A stretch of DNA of 64,000 nucleotides from Armigeres subalbatus (taxonomy: Eukaryota > Arthropoda > Insecta > Diptera > Culicidae), in the NCBI RefSeq assembly GCF_024139115.2, contig NC_085139.1, positions 15,037,533 through 15,101,532 of the forward strand, written 5' to 3'. Below the pieces are notes generated by a model, which was not told the origin of the DNA, searched no databases, and saw only the letters and a program-made list of their open reading frames with translations. Positions 11,201 through 20,924 of this stretch are shown one piece after another; position 1 is the stretch's first letter; each line of letters opens with the position of its first letter. Both the position numbers and the translations under genes were made by a program.

Positions 11201-12236
11201 CTCTCTGGTAGCCTCGAAGGCCAAAGTTGCACCGTTAAAGCCTTTGTCAATTCCTAGACTGGAGCTTCAGGCGGCAGTTATTGGAAGCAGACTAGTGAAG
11301 TCTATTGCGGAATATCACACTCTTCCGATCACGCGAAGATTCTTGTGGAGCGATTCTAAAACAGTCCTGTCGTGGATCAAATCGGATGCTCGTAAATATC
11401 GCCAATACGTGGCGGTACGAATCGGTGAAATTCTGGAGGAGACTCAAACCGAGGAATGGCGCTGGGTACCCACTAAACTTAATGTTGCAGATGAGGCCAC
11501 TAAATTAGGAAAAGGTCCCACACTGCAGCCGGGTGGTCGCTGGTTCACTGGACCGGACTTCCTTTATAAGTCAGAGAATGAATGGCCACAAGAACGGGTG
11601 ACCTTGAATACCGAAGAGGAACTTCGTGCTTTACACGTACATCGCGTACAGTTGATGCAGCCCTTCCTCGAGTGTGAGAGGTTCTCTAAGTGGGAACGAA
11701 TGCTCCGGGCCACAACATATGTGTGCTGGTTTGTAGATCGTTGCGGAAAATTCTGCAAGCAAGAGGCTAAGCCAGCCGGTTGTACACTACAGCAGGAGCA
11801 TCTTGTGCGAGCTGAAAGAATGTTGTGGAGACTTGTACAGGCGCAAGAATTCGCAGAAGAGATAGTGGTTCTAATGAAGAATAAAGCATCGGATAGTGAA
11901 CGGCTGAAATTGGAGACAAGCAGCTGCATCAGACACCTATCGCCTTTCTTGGATGAGTTTGGCGTGATTCGTATGGAAGGTAGGACAGAAGCGTCTCCTC
12001 TGGCGGCGTACGATGCAAAGTATCCAATAATACTGCCTAAAACTCATCGTGCTACTGAACTTTTAGTGGACTGGTACCACAGACGATATGGTCACCACAA
12101 CGGTGAAACTGTGGTAAACGAGATTCGCCAGCGATACCACATCCCAGGGGCCCTCCTTAGCTGTGCGGTAAGACGCGCTGCTACAAAGCAATGCCATGCT
12201 GAGGGTGGCTGGGTTCGATTCCCGGTGCCGGTCTAG
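8217..12236 (+). CDS. BEL1 gag-pol polyprotein: gag, protease, RT, RNase H, start of integrase
   Basis: An open frame of 1339 codons. In order: DUF1759-type gag core (residues about 20-190); a CX2CX4HX4C zinc knuckle (243-256) and a second Cys/His cluster (277-310); an A17 aspartic protease with the BEL-typical D-E-G-S site near 367; reverse transcriptase (about 640-900) with YVDD at about 783; RNase H-like domain from about 966 (VFVDAS); and the integrase zinc-binding His residues near 1292. The polyprotein would be cut by its own protease in the particle and copy RNA into cDNA. The frame opens at a TTG codon just after a TAG (8211), in a different frame from the upstream gag, so it has no start of its own. 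It ends in SINE sequence; the last about 30 residues are not integrase. Confidence 0.9.
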   Translation: MRNQQAIWGQFRQQLSARQVVPKELPIFNGNPEEWPLFVSSFHNSTVMCGYSQSENLMRLQRCLKGKALETVGSNLLLPTSVPKIMETLETLFGSPERLVQSLLNKVRSVPTPKADKLETLVNFGLVVQNLVGHLIAANQQAHLTNPTLLQELVDKLPPNLRLDWALYKKNVRPVDLGTFSEYMSVIASAASDVAHFSDFDGARTGGSEKQRKEKTFVNAHVSTEPRRFEQQGKKAENQEKPCYICQSLKHRIKDCHKFRSLNFSDRLKAVELHQLCSICLVPHGRWSCKSTRTCGVGDCTKKHHPSLHPSQQIASKPSSNESTGARPKPDAVVNVHRRIKSATIFRIIPVVLYGREAQVSTFPFLDEGSSSTLIEKEVADQLNLGGELQPLCLTWTAKVSRHEKDSRMVSLKISGTENSKSFSLTGVITVRRLDLPVQSLKYGELSQHFPYLAGIPVTSYQKAVPKILIGLDNIKLSLPLKTREGWPNGPVAAKTRLGWTVFGSIDGSHGNSTLPLLHICKSAEDSKLHDLVKGYFAAENLAVSGTFGPEAEEDRRAKEILRRTTVKGADGHYETGLLWRNDVVELPSSYGMAERRLICLERKLRKYPELQANLEKQISEYQSKGYAHKATSQEMQESDPSRTWYLPLGVVTNPRKPGKIRIIWDAAAKSNGVSLNDMLLKGPDLLSSLPAILCRFRQRHVAIAGDIREMYHQLKIRKEDRQVQRFLYRSDPAKEPEVFVMDVAIFGSTCSPCSANFVKNLNAMEWKDKYPEAATAVAENHYVDDYLDSRDTAEDMAKLASEVPTVQTAAGFELRNWRSNSMKVLQVLEEKAAETPKDFSVDKESNVERVLGMAWLPDEDVFVYSVKLPNEFERSASTKIVTTKRSILRFVMSIFDPLGLIPNLLIHGKVIIQDLWRAQVGWDDTIPIDILEQWERWIVQLSKLNQVRIPRCYFPDYDRDALHALELHVFVDASELAFACIAYVRIIDQGQTRCSLVASKAKVAPLKPLSIPRLELQAAVIGSRLVKSIAEYHTLPITRRFLWSDSKTVLSWIKSDARKYRQYVAVRIGEILEETQTEEWRWVPTKLNVADEATKLGKGPTLQPGGRWFTGPDFLYKSENEWPQERVTLNTEEELRALHVHRVQLMQPFLECERFSKWERMLRATTYVCWFVDRCGKFCKQEAKPAGCTLQQEHLVRAERMLWRLVQAQEFAEEIVVLMKNKASDSERLKLETSSCIRHLSPFLDEFGVIRMEGRTEASPLAAYDAKYPIILPKTHRATELLVDWYHRRYGHHNGETVVNEIRQRYHIPGALLSCAVRRAATKQCHAEGGWVRFPVPV

Positions 12237-12450
12237 GCAATTTTCGGATTGGAAACTGTCTCGACTTCCCTGGGCATAAAAGTATCATCGTGTTAGCTTC
12301 ATGATATACGAATGCAAAAATGGTAACCTGGCTAAGAAACCTCGTAGTTAATAACTGTGGAAGTGCTTAATTGAACACTAAGCTGCGAGGCGGCTCTGTC
12401 CCAGTGTGGGGATGTAATGCCAAGAAGAAGAAGAAGAAGAAGAAGAAGAA
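12148..12450 (+). mobile_element. Feilai-like SINE inserted in BEL1 integrase
   Basis: The head GGGCCCTCCTTAGC, a pol III B box GGTTCGATTCC (12212-12222) and an (AAG)n tail at 12422-12450 mark a complete tRNA-derived SINE. An 11-bp target duplication, CCACATCCCAG, is at 12137-12147 and 12451-12461. Removing the SINE and one copy rejoins the integrase frame, which shows the insertion came after BEL1 landed. Confidence 0.93.
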
Positions 12451-12712
12451 CCACATCCCAGCACTCCGGGCGGTTGTGCGTAGAGTGGCAAAAAGATGTC
12501 AGTGGTGCATTGTATACAAAGCACGTCCCGTGATGCCTAGGATGGCGCCTCTACCGGCGGCACGAGTAACTCCATTTGTCCGCCCTTTTTCACTTGTGGG
12601 CATCGATTATTTCGGTCCGTACATGATTAAGATCGGCCGGAGTCAAGTGAAGCGTTGGGTAGCACTTTTCACTTGCTTAGTAGTAAGAGCTGTCCACTTG
12701 GAAGTACCACGG
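12451..12712 (+). pseudogene. BEL1 integrase, zinc-binding end and start of core
   Basis: Continuation of the integrase after the SINE. It carries the second Cys pair of the HHCC zinc-binding motif (CQWC) and the first catalytic Asp of the core in GIDYFGP. It runs into an internal deletion near 12706-12712, where a segment of roughly 25-30 residues expected in BEL integrases is absent and the frame changes. The open stretch in its own frame reaches 12784. Confidence 0.8.
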
Positions 12713-13509
12713 ACCACGGAACAAACTTTGTGGGTGCCAGTCGAGAGTTGGCCAGTCAGCTTGTCGCAACTAATCGTGAGCTAGCAGAGATCTTCACCGA
12801 TACCAACACACGGTGGTTTTTCATCCCACCATCTTCCCCGCACATGGGCGGTGCATGGGAGAGGATGGTCAGAGCAGTAAAGACAGCAATGGAATCGGTT
12901 GGCAGTTGCCGTGCACCATCGGAAGAAGTGTTCCAAACCATTCTGTGTGAAGCGGAGTCAATGGTTAATTCCAGACCGTTGACGTACGTGCCACTTGAGA
13001 CATCGGATCAGGAGGCATTAACTCCAAACCATTTTATACACCTTAGCAGCAATGGAGTCAAGCAACCGGACAAAATACCTGCTACGGAGAGCGAGGCTTT
13101 GCGAAACGGGTGGAATTTGTGTCGCTATATTCTGGATAAATTCTGGGCTAGATGGATCCGTGAATATCTGCCGGTCTTAACTCGACGTACCAAGTGGCAT
13201 GAAGAAGTAAGACCCATTCGGGAAGGAGATATGGTGTTCATCATAGGAGAAAGCATTCGGAACCGGTGGCCTCGGGGTAAGGTCGTACAAGTCATCCCAG
13301 GACGAGATGGTCGCATTCGACAGGTAGACGTCCAGACAACAACAGGGGTTCTACGCCGTCCCGTGGCGAAGCTTGCCTTGATTGATGTACTTCCGGCTAG
13401 TAATCCTGCTGGTCTGGCGCAGCATTACGTGGAGGGGAATGTTGCGGGAGGCGTTACGAACATCGACGCTGCATCCGAAAATTCCCACAGGGATGGGAAG
13501 CAGGTCTGA
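12713..13509 (+). pseudogene. BEL1 integrase core and C-terminal domain
   Basis: Open in a third frame. DHGTNF holds the second catalytic Asp, and SPHMGGAWERM holds the Glu of the D,D-35-E triad. The C-terminal part includes NSRPLTY, LTPNHF and a GDMV.I / WPRGKV segment, all usual for BEL/Pao integrases, which insert the cDNA into the genome. The frame ends 70 bases inside the 3' LTR, a common arrangement. Together with the upstream piece it is broken by deletion, frameshift and SINE. Confidence 0.85.
13429..13439 (+). promoter_or_regulatory. polypurine tract of BEL1
   Basis: GTGGAGGGGAA sits immediately before the 3' LTR, the position of the plus-strand primer. Confidence 0.65.
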
Positions 13510-14100
13510 CAGACCAGTTGTCATCCGACAGCTCTGACAGTGTCAGCGAAGAAAAACAAAACCATAAAAAAAGGAATGATGAAAACGGTGAAAATGTGGT
13601 GATGTGAATTGTGCAGCCTGTTTATTTAGTATTTCATATAAAACTACCTTAAAATATTACCTCTTTACTATCTTATGCACTATACAAAACTAGATTAGTG
13701 AGTTTACATGCGAAACACACCCTGAAAATGAATTATTAATGTGAATCTATTAATACTGTTTAGGTTACCTTTCATGCACTACTTATCCTATATTTGATGA
13801 ATTACAACTAAATTAAACCGAAAATTATTATACGATCACGAGACTGTAAGTGAAACTACGACCTAAAGAATGACTTAAGACTAAGACCTTAAAATGTACT
13901 TAAAAATAGGTTGACTAGACTGAACACTGGACGGTAGCTAAGACGTGGAAACGTAGACTAGAGTCACTGAAATGTGAGTACTATTTATAAGACGAAATTT
14001 GAACTGTTGAATATTGAAGTATATTCCTTTTAGCTTTTAAGCATTTGCCAATAAACCTTCAGGAAATCGCTAAGAAGACTTTGACCCTTTTTTATACGTC
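13440..14100 (+). repeat. 3' LTR of BEL1
   Basis: A direct copy of 5995-6657 with about eight substitutions and two one-base deletions (in an A run and in GATGATAAACG). AATAAA is at 14050-14055. Confidence 0.92.
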
Positions 14101-15082
14101 AGTTGTACAAGACCCGACCGTAAGGTAGACGTTGGACAACGTAAGGACATCGTTGTAATTGATTTTTCTAGCGTTTCTAACCGACTGTGTTTTGTACATT
14201 GAAGACATTTTTTTCCCGCATCAGCATTCTTTTATAGAGAAAGTTGGTCTTGAAAAGAACTGATTTGTTTTCTTAATTACAAACAGCAGCTGAGCGACTA
14301 ATTAGCATTTTGAACAAAACTCGTCTCATCCTTCCCTTGTATAGAATGGTGATCCTGAGAAGAATTTTCAATATTGCGCCTTCCAAATCACTAACAGCAA
14401 CTACTTAATTGTTTGGATTTACAAGAAAATTATGGCTTGAGAGCTGTTTCCACTGATTGCCAGCCACATATTGCCACGTTTGCAACAGACGTCATTGTTA
14501 AGGTTGCACATATTTCTGTTCCAGAGAAAACTTTTCGCTTTCCTGTTCAATTTTTAAACTACCGCAGCAGTTACTTCATACCTTTCCTCTGCTGCTTGGC
14601 ATGGCATTCTACGATGACAACATTGACAACGCCAAATATTAGATTTTTTTTTCAGTGTATTGAAGATTTTCAGGCTTGCGGTAGAACTTTGACAGTTGCG
14701 GAACAACTTTACGGAATCCGTAAAACGAAACATTTTGTAGATCCGCAATAAAAATTGCACCCATAACGATTAACAACGAATCCTAGACCAAATAGCAACG
14801 AACAAACCACAGGGACCAGTTTCACTTCAATCAAAAACACAATATTTCGCATGGAAAGTTGAATTTATTTTCAATTGTCCCACAGAGTATCCAACCCACA
14901 GTCTAATGGCTCCCGTCATGCATTGCATGCCACAGACCACACATGCAAAGGAGTACGTTCCTTTTTTCAACCTTCCGTAGTCCGATATTTTCGATCGAAT
15001 TTAACCGTTAGCTCTACGACGATCCGCCAGCTGTTACCCAAGGATTTACTTTCCAGCTCCAGCTCAGCACCAATCGATCGCG
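14101..15082. other. spacer between BEL1 and BEL2 remnant
   Basis: No convincing coding domain. The part at about 14280-14400 shares words with a tandem repeat at 30.0-30.6 kb (TTGTATAGAAT, CAATATTGCGCCTTCC, ATCACTAACA). Some of this may be decayed BEL2 gag/protease, but I cannot show it. Confidence 0.4.
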
Positions 15083-15318
15083 TTGCTTTCAATGTCCGAT
15101 CTCCAAAAACAGCTCACTTGTTTCGGGGATCTCGAGAGCTGTCATCTAGCGAGCACCTATTCCGTGAAAGAGTCCACATGTGAGAAGTTGTTTAAGAAAA
15201 CCACTACACGAGACGTAGATGGTCGTTCCATCGTGAACCTACCTAGGAAGGACCACGTAATCAATCAGCTGGGTAGCTCCAGGGCTGTGGTGGAACGGCG
15301 GTTACTTAGTCTATTACG
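15083..15318 (+). pseudogene. BEL2 polyprotein fragment, protease-RT linker
   Basis: The translation DLQKQLTCFGDLESC, then a TRDVDGR..VNLP stretch and VVERRLLSLLR matches the segment between the A17 protease and RT in BEL/Pao polyproteins. It is cut by the hAT-type element at 15319. One target copy (CTATTACG) removed, the frame goes on at 19891 into a segment with CEFMKEYV and GHM, as BEL polyproteins do. Confidence 0.75.
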
Positions 15319-15349
15319 TAGGCTCACCAGATCACTTCCGTGAAAAAAC

Positions 15350-16530
15350 GGGACAAACTCACTTGCAAAACGGGACAAGTCAAAAAAAATCTTGACAAAA
15401 TTCAAAAGCTGTGGAAATTTAAAAATCTATGCCCCACGCATGTCTCATTTTCCGTGTAAGAAGTTAGTGAATTTTTTTAGAGTGGTTCATTCACCACCAT
15501 ACCTCTATTGTGTACACATTGTATACACTTATTAAGTTAGTTGTGAAAAAAATATTAAACTATAAATATCGCTGTTTTCAAAGGGGCGCGAACAAAAACT
15601 CGAAGAAACAAAAAAATACGCATTTTTCAAAATATTTTAAAAAATTGTGGAATTTTGAAATTTTATTTTAATTTACTCTTAAACATGCATTGAGGACTTT
15701 ATTACTGACCAATATAAGACACTTTTCCAATATAAGACACTTACTGACCAATATAAGACAGAAGAAGAAAAATATGTCAGAAGACAATTTCAAAAAGAGC
15801 AATAGTGAGATTATTGATTTCCCGTGTTAAAACATTTTTTAATGATTATAAGTGAAGGAAAATCTGCGGAGAAGAATAACAAGAATCTCAACAAGGAAAG
15901 AACATTAATAAAATGTAATTTTAATTGTTTCCATAAATATGGTTGGCGTTGTCCATTGCTTCCGAAAAGGCGAGACTCATACAATAAAATAAATGGTGGC
16001 TAATTTGTAGGCTGGTTTACAGCTAGGACTTTCCGCCGCATTATATTTTAAATCAGGCCGAAATTCTATTTTCTACAACGGAATCAAATAGATCCCGTGG
16101 ACACATATAGAAGAGAAAATTTCAGACAAGCTCCTGATATGTAGTGCCTTGTAGCCTTAAAATACGTGAGGACCGAAATCCGAACAGATTTTCCCTCGGT
16201 TTGCCTTAAACTCGATTTTGGTCAGCTGATTTATGAACTATTTTTTAATGTCGTCGTTTTTTACAATGGATGATTTCAAAATATTCAGAATGTTTTGCTT
16301 CATTTCGATCGATTAAAACGATTAGAAAAATAGAATTTCCTACTTAGCAAAAAAAAAATCGAAAATGAACTTAATCTGGAAATAAGAATGCCTGTCCCTG
16401 CTCTTCATTTTATTGACGTTGAGACGTGACCTGATTTTCCGATATACTTGCCTACCACGTTTGTTTGCTTGTTTATTAACCAGTAGCGTAAAGGAGTTCC
16501 TGTTTTTCTTGCTACCTGTGAGCTTATCAT
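15350..16530. other. interior of hAT-type element, no gene seen
   Basis: AT-rich. A short direct repeat of about 20 bp (ACCAATATAAGACAC) is present in about three copies at 15707-15760. I find no transposase motif. Confidence 0.5.
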
Positions 16531-16600
16531 GTCTTACACAATAAAAAAAAATACACTATTAATCTTTTTACAGCTACATACAATAAAATTATTACTAATA

Positions 16601-18175
16601 TTAAACACGGTTCAAAAATTCTAAACAACCCATTTTAAAAACTGCTTCTGACGCAGAGCATTTAACTGCTGCAGGCAACGTATTGTAATTAACCACACCT
16701 CTAACGAACAGTGAACTAGAATAGCCAATCGAGTTATTGGGAGGAACAATCAGGTTTTGCTGGCGACGTCCTTGAGAAAGTATAAGTTTCTCAAATAGCA
16801 CTGGTGGAGAACGCGTTTTAATTAGTTTGCGCATAAACAAACATGACCGATATAAATAGAAAGTCTCTAGTGGGCATCCGGGTAAATTATTTTGTAGATG
16901 ACTAACGTGTGCATAGCGGCTTAACCCATAGACGAAACGTACACAGGCATTCAATGCAACACGTAGTCTGTTCATAGCTATGGCAGATGTACTAACGTGT
17001 AGAAGTTCGCCGAATATAAAGTGAGGTAGTACCAGAGTCTTGAACAGTTTTAATCGTGTGTTGAAAGGCGCAGTAGAAGCACAAGAATAGAGCGTTCGAA
17101 GGCTTGCGTATATTTTCCCACATTGTTGATTGATAAGGCCATTCCACTGCAGATCCGTTTGAAAAATAAATCCAAGATCCATCGCACGTTCCATCCATTC
17201 AATGGTTTGACCGTCCACCGTGATCGAAGGTAGCATATTAACTCCAATAATATTCCTTCGACTACCCTTCATGAACATAGCTTTACTCTTAGAATGGTTG
17301 ACAAACAGCTGGTTTCGTTGAGACCACTCGTTTACTCTCACGAGGTCCTCATTCATCAGCCTGATAAGATCATGAGAGCAGATTCCGATGCGATAAATAT
17401 ATAGTTGTACATCGTCTGCATATAGTTGTATTGAACAGTACTTGAGAACCGTTGGCAAATCATTGATGTGGCAGCAAAACAGCAAAGGACCAAGTACCGA
17501 GCCTTGAGGAACGCCAGATGTTACAATGCCAATCTCGGATTGTTCAGTCCCACAGAACACTGTCTGATTCCGCTCTGACAGGTAGGACTCGATAAGGTTT
17601 ATGGCAGAACAGGAAAAATTGAACTGTGTTTTTAACTTCAAACAGAGCTTACGGTGAGGAATAGTGTCAAAAACCTTCGACAAATCAAGCAGCAATAATA
17701 CAGCAGAACCTTCCCTATCAATCGTTTTTGCCAAATCATCGTATACACGAACAGTGGCCGTTTGGACACTTTGACCTTTCCGAAATCCAGCCTGACACTC
17801 TGTTAGTAGATTGTTTTCCTTCAAGAAAGAAGATATTTGATGTTCTAACAGTTTCTCGAATGCTTTTGAAAGCGCACATAGGATACTAATTTTCCTGAGG
17901 TTCGACAACGTATTCAAGTGCGGTTTCTTCCGTAGTGGCAAAATTTTGGCGTGCTTCCAGCAAGACGGAAAAGAAGACGTCTGGATGATTTTGTTGAAGA
18001 TATGCGTAATCTGGTGCACGACCAACGGCAGAACAATTTTGACGAATTTGATCGGCAGGTCATCGATTCCAGTCGCGTTCGATTTAATTCCGCATATGGC
18101 ATTCACGACTTCCCAGTGTTCAACACGCCGGAGAATGAAACTGTAAGGGGAGACTAACGTACTTCTAGTTGTCAT
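16601..18175 (-). CDS. non-LTR retrotransposon reverse transcriptase
   Basis: A 524-codon open frame. It starts in the N-terminal RT region (a conserved NATGIDDLP..K stretch), has the fingers block with GFRKGQS, the block SGVPQGSVLGPLLF (near residue 221) and the catalytic YADD at about 250-253, followed by the thumb and a Cys-containing C-terminal region typical of jockey/CR1-type ORF2. The enzyme would perform target-primed reverse transcription. Coding-like sequence extends upstream of the ATG towards the endonuclease, so the ATG at 18175 is not the original start; stops and frame changes separate the two. Some catalytic-region residues look changed (a Lys where Arg is usual before ISIL; DLSKVFDT). 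Confidence 0.88.
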   Translation of the reverse strand: MTTRSTLVSPYSFILRRVEHWEVVNAICGIKSNATGIDDLPIKFVKIVLPLVVHQITHIFNKIIQTSSFPSCWKHAKILPLRKKPHLNTLSNLRKISILCALSKAFEKLLEHQISSFLKENNLLTECQAGFRKGQSVQTATVRVYDDLAKTIDREGSAVLLLLDLSKVFDTIPHRKLCLKLKTQFNFSCSAINLIESYLSERNQTVFCGTEQSEIGIVTSGVPQGSVLGPLLFCCHINDLPTVLKYCSIQLYADDVQLYIYRIGICSHDLIRLMNEDLVRVNEWSQRNQLFVNHSKSKAMFMKGSRRNIIGVNMLPSITVDGQTIEWMERAMDLGFIFQTDLQWNGLINQQCGKIYASLRTLYSCASTAPFNTRLKLFKTLVLPHFIFGELLHVSTSAIAMNRLRVALNACVRFVYGLSRYAHVSHLQNNLPGCPLETFYLYRSCLFMRKLIKTRSPPVLFEKLILSQGRRQQNLIVPPNNSIGYSSSLFVRGVVNYNTLPAAVKCSASEAVFKMGCLEFLNRV

Positions 18176-18398
18176 GTAATTTTTGCTTAGAATATAACTC
18201 GATAAAAATGTCCGATTTACCTCGTCCGGATGAAATTCACAAAGGGTTGACGATTTATCCTTACAAACTCCGAAACCTTTTATCCGATTCCAAAGTATTT
18301 TAGGAGGGATTTGGCTGTCAAGAAAACGGTTAATGTATTACGCTTTTGCAGTAGCGATCATCGTATTTGTTCTGTTCCGAAATACATTATACCGACGT

Positions 18399-19320
18399 CT
18401 AGCCTATTCTTTGCTTGCTCTCAGAGATCGAATCCAGTCTCTGTAGGCCAATTTCACTATTAAACCATACGTTGGATGATCTATGGCTCTTACTTGAACG
18501 AAGCGGAATACAGTCATCATGAATCTGCTTTACGTGTGAGTTGAAAAAGTCTACAAGGTCATTTACATTATTTATTCCGTAAAAGATGTCCCAAGGAATG
18601 GAAAGAATGGCATTCTGGAGTGCTCGTGAGTCAAAGTTGACATAGTCTCGATACTTGTGGTTCATTTGAGAATTCATTTGAGGCCTAACGTCACAGTCCA
18701 TGGAACCAAAAATTAGATCGTGCTGTGACAAGCTAGGGAAGCTTACTTGGCCAAAACGGAGAATTTTATCACTACAATTGGTTATGAACAAGTCCGGTTG
18801 TGAACAACCATCTCTATGATAAAATGTCGGCTCAGTACTAATAGAAGACAAGGAGAAACTCGTCAGCATATCTTCAAACAACGTTCGCTTTCTAGTTGGC
18901 TGGGATAAATCGGTGTTGAAATCACCGATCATCAGAATGTTATTATAACTCGCGGCGAAAACGGCCAAAACGGATTTTTCTTCCATCTAGTCGCAGTTCC
19001 AGTGCAAAACACTCAGTTTTATCTTCAGACTCGTATGACAGTTGTGTACTGAAGACCGTAGAGCAGGAAAGGTGGTCCTTGCAGTAAATTATAATTCCAC
19101 CTCCACGACGGTATTTTCGATTGTTCCGTATAATTGTAAAACCTGGAATAGCGATGCTACGATTGATGTTTCTTGCTGAAAGTCACGATTCAGTAAAGAA
19201 AGCTACTGAAACCTTCGAGTTGCTTAGCAAATCTCTCACCTCATCCAGTTTTGTTGAGTTTCGTGCACATAAACTTTGAGCGTTTCCATGACACACATTA
19301 AGTTTGCCGGTTCCGTTCTT
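18399..19320 (-). pseudogene. AP endonuclease domain of the non-LTR retrotransposon
   Basis: Apurinic/apyrimidinic endonuclease of the ORF2 product, which nicks the target DNA. The N-terminal part (about 19320-18990) shows a GNAQSL-like first strand, an FFTES segment interrupted by a stop, and RRGGGIIIY; the 195-codon frame 18986-18399 has the active-site GDFN and a later SQHD corresponding to the SDH box. Broken by at least one stop and frame changes. Confidence 0.8.
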
Positions 19321-19347
19321 TACCGGTTCCGTTCAATCCTCTGATGG

Positions 19348-19510
19348 AATTCTCGCTTAACTTTTCAAAAGGTCCTAAGTAACATTTTTTTCATGATTTA
19401 ATGTGAGTATTGCAATCAACAGATTAACATGAAATACGTTGATTGCATTATTCAAATTAAATCATGAAAAAAATGTTACTTAGGACCTTTTGAAAAGTTA
19501 AGCGAGAATT
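19348..19510. mobile_element. hairpin MITE, 163 bp
   Basis: The two arms start AATTCTCGCTTAACTTTTC on either strand and pair almost without mismatch for about 55 bp, then imperfectly to a 17-base loop. No coding capacity. TTAA inside the arms might have been the target, but the palindrome extends beyond it. Confidence 0.8.
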
Positions 19511-19882
19511 GTCCAAATTGTAATACCTCCGGAATAAGCAGAAAAAAGTCATTGAAGTGAAAGCGTAGAATAAATTCTCCCGTTGTCATCTGTTGTCATA
19601 AACTGTTAAAAACCATAAGAAAAGTCGATCCATGCAAAATCCAAAACGACATAGACAGCATTCTTTTAAAAAGCAACACTAATAACATAACATCTCAAAC
19701 TTTTTTCAGTTTTTGTTCCTGCCTAAAATATTGATTTAGGTTTGAATAATATATTGGAGCTCTTTGAGTAAATCGATGAAAAAACGGAACAAATTGAGGA
19801 TTTTTTAGATTACGACGGGACAGCTCGATAAGGTCTAAAAAACGGGACTGTCCCGTTAAATACGGTACGTATGGTCAGCCTA

Positions 19883-20040
19883 CTATTACGGCTACTGAAC
19901 AACCCGCAGTTGAAGAAGCTGTTTTGTGAGTTTATGAAGGAGTACGTGACAATGGGGCACATGAAAAAAAAACGCGAAGAGGATTTTTCCGGGCAGTGCA
20001 GTACCTCGACTTTTTTAGTCATATTTGATTTAACTGCTAC
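19883..20040 (+). pseudogene. BEL2 polyprotein fragment, start of RT region
   Basis: After the hAT-type element, the BEL2 frame continues with NNPQLKKLFCEF and EYVTMGHM, matching the segment just before RT in BEL/Pao proteins. Similarity fades after about 19990. Confidence 0.7.
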
Positions 20041-20289
20041 TTAACACAGGGCAAATTGCGTCAGTCAACTCTCGCGAAGACATATACCTTCCATGTTGTA
20101 AAGCGGAAAATAAAAGTTTTTCATCTCACTTTTAGGGGAATTGATCATAAGGCTGAATGCCTGCAAAGAAGCGCGTCAACTTACTGATAAAATGTCTCAA
20201 AGACACCTTTACGCTAAATTGTATAATTAAGGTACTATTAATTAAACGCGCTCAAAACACAATTATAGCCACTGTGCGATGGGTGATGG

Positions 20290-20924
20290 TTGGTCCTGTG
20301 GTCCAGGATGACCCAATCTAAATTCATGCTCGATTTCGTCTGCACCGGATCGGCATTGTGGCCGTTGTAGCAAAATTGTTACCATTACCATTCCACGATG
20401 GGTTGGGTATACCCAAGAGTGTGTCGCAACCGAATGGCACGGATTCAGCGAGCCTTCGGATAGCGCATACGGCACTTGTTTGTATCTCCGCTGTACTTAC
20501 GCTGATGGTTCTGTACGTGTCCAGCTAATGATGGCCTTGTCACGAGTAGCGCCAATGGTGGACCTGAAGAAGAAGAAACGTAAGCAGACTACGCCCCGTT
20601 TTGAACTGTCATCCGCCCTCAGTCATTTGTAGGAGAAGGCCAGTCAAGCCATTTCACTGGTGACTCCGTCATACTTCTGGACCGATTCCAACTTCGTCAA
20701 ATTCTGGATTGCGTCGGCACCACCGCGATGGCAATCCTTTGTAGCCAATAGGGTGTCCGAGATCCAGCACCTGACGAAAGGCTGCATGTGGAATCATGTC
20801 GCTGACATTGAGAATCCAGCAGACGTTCTTTCGCGAGGAATATCAGCCACACAGCTGAAGTACCAGCCAGTCTGGTTCAACGGACCTGTTTGGTTGCGCC
20901 AAGGTCAAAGCTTCTGGCCTGCAA
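20290..20924 (+). pseudogene. BEL2 polyprotein fragment, RT remnant and RNase H
   Basis: About 20290-20390 encodes a decayed N-terminal RT piece (VGPVVQDD..., with a stop). Most of RT, including the catalytic block, is missing; the sequence then passes to RNase H (WHGFSEPSDSAYGTCLYLR) and, from 20660, a 100-codon frame with FWTDSN, FVANRVSEIQ, NPADVLSRG typical of BEL/Pao RNase H and its C-terminal linker. It is interrupted at 20932 by the next hAT-type insertion. Confidence 0.82.

Larger units (their letters stand above)
5995..14100 (+). mobile_element. BEL/Pao LTR retrotransposon (BEL1), nearly complete
   Basis: The element is about 8.1 kb: two direct LTRs (5995-6657 and 13440-14100), a primer-binding site next to the 5' LTR, a polypurine tract before the 3' LTR, and the domain order gag, zinc knuckle, A17-type protease, RT (YVDD), RNase H, integrase that defines BEL/Pao. 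The LTRs differ by about eight substitutions and two single-base indels, so insertion was fairly recent. It cannot be active: frame changes lie in gag and integrase, a stretch of the integrase core is missing, and a SINE interrupts integrase. I could not match flanking target duplications (GTATT on the left, AGTTG on the right), so the 3' boundary is less certain. Confidence 0.9.
16540..19345 (-). mobile_element. jockey/CR1-like non-LTR retrotransposon
   Basis: On the minus strand an AP endonuclease region (about 19320-18399) is followed by a reverse transcriptase (18175-16601). The 3' end lies in A/T-rich sequence near 16540. No ORF1 is seen, so the element is 5' truncated or its front is lost. 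It lies inside the hAT-type element. Boundaries are approximate because I see no clean target duplication. Confidence 0.8.
15319..19882. mobile_element. hAT-type element, 4.6 kb, inserted in BEL2
   Basis: The left end TAGGCTCACCA and the right end, on the other strand, TAGGCTGACCA form a short inverted repeat. The 8-bp duplication CTATTACG is at 15311-15318 and 19883-19890, as hAT transposases make. Near both ends there are copies of an ACGGGAC/GTCCCGT motif. No transposase frame is visible; the interior is spacer plus a jockey/CR1-like retrotransposon and a hairpin MITE. Confidence 0.78.
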
